The translations under genes were made by a program, and so were the position numbers. DNA of 18,843 nt from an uncultured bacterium (lineage in GTDB: Bacteria; Bacteroidota; Bacteroidia; Sphingobacteriales; Sphingobacteriaceae), in assembly GCA_903958995.1 (NCBI GenBank), contig CAJBVG010000292.1:1-18843 (forward strand), written 5' to 3'. The notes below the pieces were generated by a model that saw nothing but the letters and a program-made list of their open reading frames with translations, did no database searches and was not told the origin of the DNA. This document shows, piece after piece, positions 14,714 to 18,843 of this stretch; position 1 is the first letter of the stretch; the number at the start of each line of letters is the position of its first letter.

Positions 14714-15260
14714 AGTGTTCAAAATTAGCTTGGACAATAATTTGAATTTCTTCCGATATTTTTTGATTGACGATAGTCGGGATAAAAATACCGTGTTCTT
14801 CAAGTAAAACATTGAATTTCGAATAGACATTTATTTTTCCATTCTTCACTTCAATCGAAACTTTAATAATTCTATCTTTTTCAACACCATGTATGTTTAG
14901 TTTCCCTTTAGCGCGAACTTCATACTTGCCATCAACATAAAAATTGATATTCTCTACAATTTTACCAGTAAAATTACATCGAGGAAATCGTTCGGACTCC
15001 AAGTAATTCTCATTAAAATGTTCTTGTTGTAGACTACCATTAAAACCATTAAAGGAAGTATTCTCGACTGTAAAGGCAAATGTTTTATCTGCTAACATTA
15101 GCAGACCATTGAGTTTTGATGACTTTGCTTCTATTCTTTCTAATGTAGCATCAGATACGAAACGAATACTCCCATTTCTCATTATTAATTTATTTGCTTT
15201 TTGAGCATTTGAATGCACCGCAAAGCAAATCATAATTAAAGCAAGCAAATAGGTTCTCAT
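14706..15260 (-). CDS. YceI-like secreted protein
   Basis: Periplasmic protein of 184 residues with a signal peptide (cleavage near SNA|Q, residue 19). The mature part follows the YceI-like pattern: GSIRFVSDATLERIEAKSSKLNGLL, then FAFTVENTSFNGF, then EHFNENYLESERFPRCNFTGKI, then GKYEVRAKGKLNIHGVEKD, and a final segment with IFIPTIVNQKISEEIQI. YceI proteins have a lipocalin-like barrel that can hold an isoprenoid lipid; their role is poorly defined. It starts 10 nt after the threonine aldolase stop and its last 8 bp overlap the sensor kinase ATG (TATGAATAA), so it belongs to the same transcript and may serve the sensor. Operon position, not sequence, is the basis for that suggestion. Confidence 0.82.
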   Translation of the reverse strand: MRTYLLALIMICFAVHSNAQKANKLIMRNGSIRFVSDATLERIEAKSSKLNGLLMLADKTFAFTVENTSFNGFNGSLQQEHFNENYLESERFPRCNFTGKIVENINFYVDGKYEVRAKGKLNIHGVEKDRIIKVSIEVKNGKINVYSKFNVLLEEHGIFIPTIVNQKISEEIQIIVQANFEHYE

Positions 15261-15270
15261 TAAAGAAACA

Positions 15271-16290
15271 TTAATGGTTATAATTTTTTAAACAAGTAAT
15301 AATTGAATTGATATGATCTTCTGTTAAATCGAGATGTATTACAAAACGCATGGTTTGTTTGCCCATGGTATTGGCAATAATGTTATTCTCCTTTAAATAT
15401 TGAATAAAAGAATCTGAGGAAACATCATCTTTTAATTTAAATATAATGATGTTGGTTTCTACGGGTAGTAATTCTTTAACAAAAGTACATTGTGCTAAAC
15501 AATCTCCAATTTGTTTTGCTCTTCTATGGTCGTCGGCTATACGAACTATGTGATGATCTAATGCATAAATTGCTGCTGCTGCAAGTACTCCAGCCTGACG
15601 CATACCACCACCAAATAATCGACGATACCTACGAGCCTTAGCGATGAACGCTGAAGAACCTAATAAAGCTGAACCTACAGGAGCACCCAAGCCTTTCGAA
15701 AAACAGACAGAAATAGAATCGAAATATTTCGCATAGTCTTTTGCATTATCTTTCGATTCTTCTAACGCATTAAAAATACGAGCTCCATCTAAATGTAAAG
15801 GCAATTGATGCTTCTTACACATATCGGATATTATCGAAATTTCATCTAGTATATAATATCCTCCACCAGCTTTGTTTAATGTATTTTCTAATGCAACTAA
15901 AGAAGTTCTTGGGAGATTAATAATCGGAGGATGAATATTTTCTTCAATTTGCTCTGCTGTGATTTTACCTTTATTTCCATGAATCGCTCTTACCTGTACG
16001 CCAGAATTAAACGCCATCCCTCCACCTTCATAATTGTAAATATGTGAAGTGGAATCACAAATTACCTCATCACCAGGTATAGTATGTGTTTTAATTGCAA
16101 TTTGATTGGTCATTGTGCCTGATGGGCAAAATACTGCCGCTTCAAATCCGAAAATCGATGCAATTTTATGTTCTAATGCGTTAATTGTGGGATCTTCACC
16201 ATAAACATCATCTCCTAATGGAGCGTTAAACATGGCTTCCAACATGGATTTTGTTGGTCTTGTTACAGTATCGCTGCGTAAATCGATCAT
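15271..16290 (-). CDS. ltaE: Low-specificity L-threonine aldolase
   Basis: PLP-dependent enzyme that cleaves L-threonine or L-allo-threonine to glycine and acetaldehyde, cytosolic. Its 339 residues are near the usual 333-345. The N-terminal signature MIDLRSDTVTRPTKSML is typical. The PLP-stacking region has CPSGTMTNQIA and H83 (STSHIYNYEGGG). D168 and R171 in LHLDGARIFNA contact the cofactor, and the Schiff-base lysine is K199 (SVCFSKGLGAPVGSALL). MRQAGVLAAAAIYALDHH is also characteristic. It opens a leftward operon (ltaE, YceI, sensor, regulator) with 10 nt to the next gene. It diverges from the second choice-of-anchor L gene across only 43 bp. L-allo versus low-specificity substrate preference cannot be told from sequence. 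Confidence 0.93.
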   Translation of the reverse strand: MIDLRSDTVTRPTKSMLEAMFNAPLGDDVYGEDPTINALEHKIASIFGFEAAVFCPSGTMTNQIAIKTHTIPGDEVICDSTSHIYNYEGGGMAFNSGVQVRAIHGNKGKITAEQIEENIHPPIINLPRTSLVALENTLNKAGGGYYILDEISIISDMCKKHQLPLHLDGARIFNALEESKDNAKDYAKYFDSISVCFSKGLGAPVGSALLGSSAFIAKARRYRRLFGGGMRQAGVLAAAAIYALDHHIVRIADDHRRAKQIGDCLAQCTFVKELLPVETNIIIFKLKDDVSSDSFIQYLKENNIIANTMGKQTMRFVIHLDLTEDHINSIITCLKNYNH

Positions 16291-16333
16291 AAAGGAATGA
16301 TTTTTGCTAAATTTAGGAATTATTAAGAGTTTT
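16291..16333. promoter_or_regulatory. 43-bp divergent promoter gap with CTAAATTTAG palindrome
   Basis: The gap separates the ltaE ATG (minus strand) from the TTG start of the choice-of-anchor L gene (plus strand). It is AT-rich and centred on the perfect 10-bp palindrome CTAAATTTAG (16307-16316). In both directions this reads TAAATTTA, one base off the TAnnTTTG box. It may provide back-to-back promoters or an operator. No other promoter sequence is visible between the two starts. Confidence 0.35.
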
Positions 16334-18843
16334 TTGAAGAAAATCGTTTCTAATTATACATACACAAGGTTTATACTGTTAGTTATACTAGCAGTGCTTT
16401 GCCATGTCAATTCTTCAAAAGCTCAACTCTTTGTAACTACCAATCGTACAGTAACCGATTTAGTAAGTAATGTACTCGCAAGTAAAGGTGTTGCCATATC
16501 TTCAATAACTTCTTCTGCAAACTTAAATGCCATTGGCTTTTTTGATGGACGAAAATCAAATATCGGTTTAGATAGTGGTATTGTTTTATCAACAGGTTTA
16601 GTTAGAAATGCTGCAGGAGTAAATGCCATTGGCAATACAGGTACTTCTAATCATCAACCTGGAGATCTTTCCATTACATCTATTTACCCAAGTGAACCTA
16701 ATTTCGATGCTTCATGGATTAAATTTAGAGTTACTCCAGAATCAGATACCATTCGTTTTCGATTTGTTTTTGCTTCAGAAGAATATCCGGAATTTGTAAG
16801 CCAAGCGTATAACGATGTATTCGGATTGTTTATCTCTGGAAATGAATACACCTCTGAAACTAATTTGGCAATAATTCCAAATACTACTACACCAATTTCT
16901 ATTCAGAGTGTTAATGCAATTACCAACTCCTCTTATTACAGAGATAATACCAATGGACTTTCTTGCACTTTCGATGGGTTTACTACCGTAATTGAAATCA
17001 AAGCTAAAGTAACTGCCTGTAAATTTTATGATTTAAAATTTGTGATAGCCGACATTAAGGACTTTATCTACGATTCTGGAATTTTTATAGAAGCACAGAG
17101 TTTACAGAGTATTAATAAAAATGCAGTTTCATTAACAACCATAAAGGATTTCTTCACTGAATGTGATTCAAATTCATTTGTGCTCTCTAGAAATTCAGAT
17201 GATTTATCGACTCCTATTACTGTTCAATATAAAATATCAGGAACCGCAAAAGCTGGAATTGATTATACCATCGACAACATTAGCACTGCAATAATACCTG
17301 TTGGAGTAAAGCGAATAGGAGTTGTTGTAAAACCTTTCACAGATGGTGTTCCAGAGCCTTCAGAAAGTATTACAATGAAAATATTAAGTCCGGTAATTTG
17401 TGACACCGTAAGTAAAACCTTAACCCTACTCGACTATAAAAATATTGATTCATTAGAATTCAATTACGTTTGTAATGATAGTACAATACGAGTAACCATT
17501 AGAGATTTTGAGTTATTGGATAGCATTAAATGGACGAACGATAAAAATAAAATTGTATCCTTAGTCCCAACCTTAGTTTATAATAAAAAAGATACGGGTT
17601 ACCATTATGTTCGAGGTATAGAGCATTGTACAGGTAGAGTAATTATCGACTCTGTGAAAATTTTAAACTTCCCAATTAGCATTACAGGTGATACCTTAAT
17701 TTGCTATGGCGATACACTAAAACTTCTTGCTAATTCAGCTTTGACAGGAGCAAAATATGAATGGAGTACAACAACAGGAGGTGGATTTAGTCCAACTCCT
17801 CTTTCGTCTGGACCCACAATAATACCCGAAAAATCCGGTAACATTACTGTAGAAATAACCAATGATGGAATATGTTCCAAACAAACATATCATTTAGAAG
17901 TAATAAAACTATCTGTCGAAGCAGATACCATTTCCATATGCGGAGCTGGGAATTCAACCATCATTCATGCTAGTGGCGGAACTCAATACAAATGGACACC
18001 TGCAACGTTTTTAGATAATGATTCTATTGCTACACCAACCTGTACTCCAACTGCAACAATCACTTATTCATTAAAAGTTTCAAAAGGTGAATGCTCGGAA
18101 ACATTTGATGTAACCATAACTGTTGATACACCAATAACGGTAAAAGCAAATAACGACATCTACATCTGCAATCGCGAGTTTGCTACCTTACATGCAGAAG
18201 GTTCACCAACTGAAAGCTATATGTGGATTCCGAGTTCAGGACTAGATAGCCCCACATCATCACATCCAAAAGCAAATCCAATATCTACAACAACCTACTA
18301 CGTTATTGGCTCCAATGGTTCTTGTCAGAGTGTCGACTCGGTAACTATTTTTGTGGTTAATCCGATTGAAAGTAATTTAGAATATTCATTCGATTCTTGT
18401 AGTCGAATATTTATCGGCACACAAATTAATGCAACAGATTCTAATGATGTAATTTGGGATTTAGGAAATGGTGAAACTAGAGTTGGAAAAAATATTCAAT
18501 ACCAATATACTGATGGTGGAAATTATACCATACAATCTTTTGTTAACCCACTAGCCCCTTGTGTTGATTCCGATGTAGTATCCATTTACTTACCAATTGT
18601 AGATGCTGCTAAACGTAGAATTCCCGATGCTTTCAGCCCTAATGGAGATGGATTAAATGATGAGTTTAAAATCTATTTTGGCAATCTCCAATGCGCTGTA
18701 GAATCCTTTAAAATTTTTAACCGTTGGGGGCAGTTAGTTTACGAACACTCTTCAGGAGAATCTCTTTCTTGGGATGGAAAACTCAACGGACAACTTTGCG
18801 AAACCGGCATTTATGTTTACTACCTTAAAGGTGATGGTTTTGA
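16334..18843 (+). CDS. Second choice-of-anchor L protein with T9SS type B domain (3' end cut by window)
   Basis: Open without a stop to the window edge (836 codons). Comparison with the paralogue at 3363 suggests only about 12-15 codons are missing. The start is TTG at 16334 (MKKIVSNYTYT); in frame there is no ATG before residue 300, and this TTG gives a signal peptide ending near SKA|Q (residue 30). The choice-of-anchor L domain (about 30-255) has FFDGRKSNIGLDSG, FVFASEEYPEF near 145, NDVFGLFISG and YDSGIFIEAQSLQS. A Calx-beta-like stretch (VPEPSESITMKI) follows, then Ig-like repeats (YKWTPATF, YMWIPSSGL), a PKD-like IWDLGNGETR, and the type B sorting region from residue 764 (PDAFSPNGDGLNDEF, FNRWGQLVYEH, CETGIYVYYLKGDGF). 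Domain order matches the first copy; the function is unknown, probably a surface adhesin or matrix protein. Confidence 0.9.
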   Translation, partial: MKKIVSNYTYTRFILLVILAVLCHVNSSKAQLFVTTNRTVTDLVSNVLASKGVAISSITSSANLNAIGFFDGRKSNIGLDSGIVLSTGLVRNAAGVNAIGNTGTSNHQPGDLSITSIYPSEPNFDASWIKFRVTPESDTIRFRFVFASEEYPEFVSQAYNDVFGLFISGNEYTSETNLAIIPNTTTPISIQSVNAITNSSYYRDNTNGLSCTFDGFTTVIEIKAKVTACKFYDLKFVIADIKDFIYDSGIFIEAQSLQSINKNAVSLTTIKDFFTECDSNSFVLSRNSDDLSTPITVQYKISGTAKAGIDYTIDNISTAIIPVGVKRIGVVVKPFTDGVPEPSESITMKILSPVICDTVSKTLTLLDYKNIDSLEFNYVCNDSTIRVTIRDFELLDSIKWTNDKNKIVSLVPTLVYNKKDTGYHYVRGIEHCTGRVIIDSVKILNFPISITGDTLICYGDTLKLLANSALTGAKYEWSTTTGGGFSPTPLSSGPTIIPEKSGNITVEITNDGICSKQTYHLEVIKLSVEADTISICGAGNSTIIHASGGTQYKWTPATFLDNDSIATPTCTPTATITYSLKVSKGECSETFDVTITVDTPITVKANNDIYICNREFATLHAEGSPTESYMWIPSSGLDSPTSSHPKANPISTTTYYVIGSNGSCQSVDSVTIFVVNPIESNLEYSFDSCSRIFIGTQINATDSNDVIWDLGNGETRVGKNIQYQYTDGGNYTIQSFVNPLAPCVDSDVVSIYLPIVDAAKRRIPDAFSPNGDGLNDEFKIYFGNLQCAVESFKIFNRWGQLVYEHSSGESLSWDGKLNGQLCETGIYVYYLKGDGF

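Noticed and set aside
14714..14830. 39-residue N-terminal extension of the sensor kinase
   Set aside because: It lies wholly inside the YceI gene in another frame, and the internal ATG at 14713 starts a clean signal peptide.

Overview
The window is from a Bacteroidota (Bacteroidetes) genome, probably a gliding or secreting aquatic-type lineage. The evidence is an AT-rich base composition, a gldC gene, three predicted type IX secretion (T9SS) cargo proteins (two with gliding-motility-type, type B, C-termini and one with a type A C-terminus), a DUF5777-like outer-membrane barrel, a Reg_prop-type sensor kinase with a LytTR regulator, promoter boxes of the TAnnTTTG kind, and little sign of Shine-Dalgarno sequences. 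Class or family cannot be fixed from this sequence alone.

Layout. 116-1447 (-) is dihydroorotase. It diverges from 1596-3311 (+), a DEAD-box RNA helicase followed 6 nt later by gldC. The two promoters lie inside the arms of a perfect 28-bp inverted repeat. 3363-5945 (+) is a large secreted choice-of-anchor L protein with a TTG start. 5984-8231 (+) is a cassette of a small four-helix inner-membrane protein, two monohaem cytochrome-like lipoproteins with widened haem motifs (CX4CH and CX6CH), and an outer-membrane beta-barrel. A secreted serine hydrolase with a type A sorting domain follows (8252-9556). Peptidase T (9583-10824, -) is convergent to it. A 300-bp gene-free stretch (10825-11124) holds several inverted repeats and a 13-bp direct repeat with 21-bp period. 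11125-16290 (-) is a tightly packed operon, in transcription order: threonine aldolase, a YceI-like secreted protein, a propeller-type histidine kinase and a LytTR response regulator. From 16334 (+) a second choice-of-anchor L paralogue runs off the end of the window; it also starts with TTG and lacks only its last dozen or so codons.

How it fits together. pyrC, pepT, ltaE and the helicase are housekeeping genes. gldC and the three CTD-bearing proteins belong to surface export and adhesion or motility. The membrane protein, cytochromes and barrel look like an envelope electron-transfer or redox module; no such role is proven. The YceI-kinase-regulator unit is a sensory operon with translational coupling.

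The least explained feature is a set of short-word near-tandem repeats, different at each site: AGTCCAGT (1481-1575), AATTAGG (6852-6886 and 7282-7309), TGAGAYA (8246-8266) and GCACATTAACC (9562-9588). They sit in intergenic gaps and spill over start or stop codons. No phage, transposase, CRISPR, tRNA or rRNA was seen.
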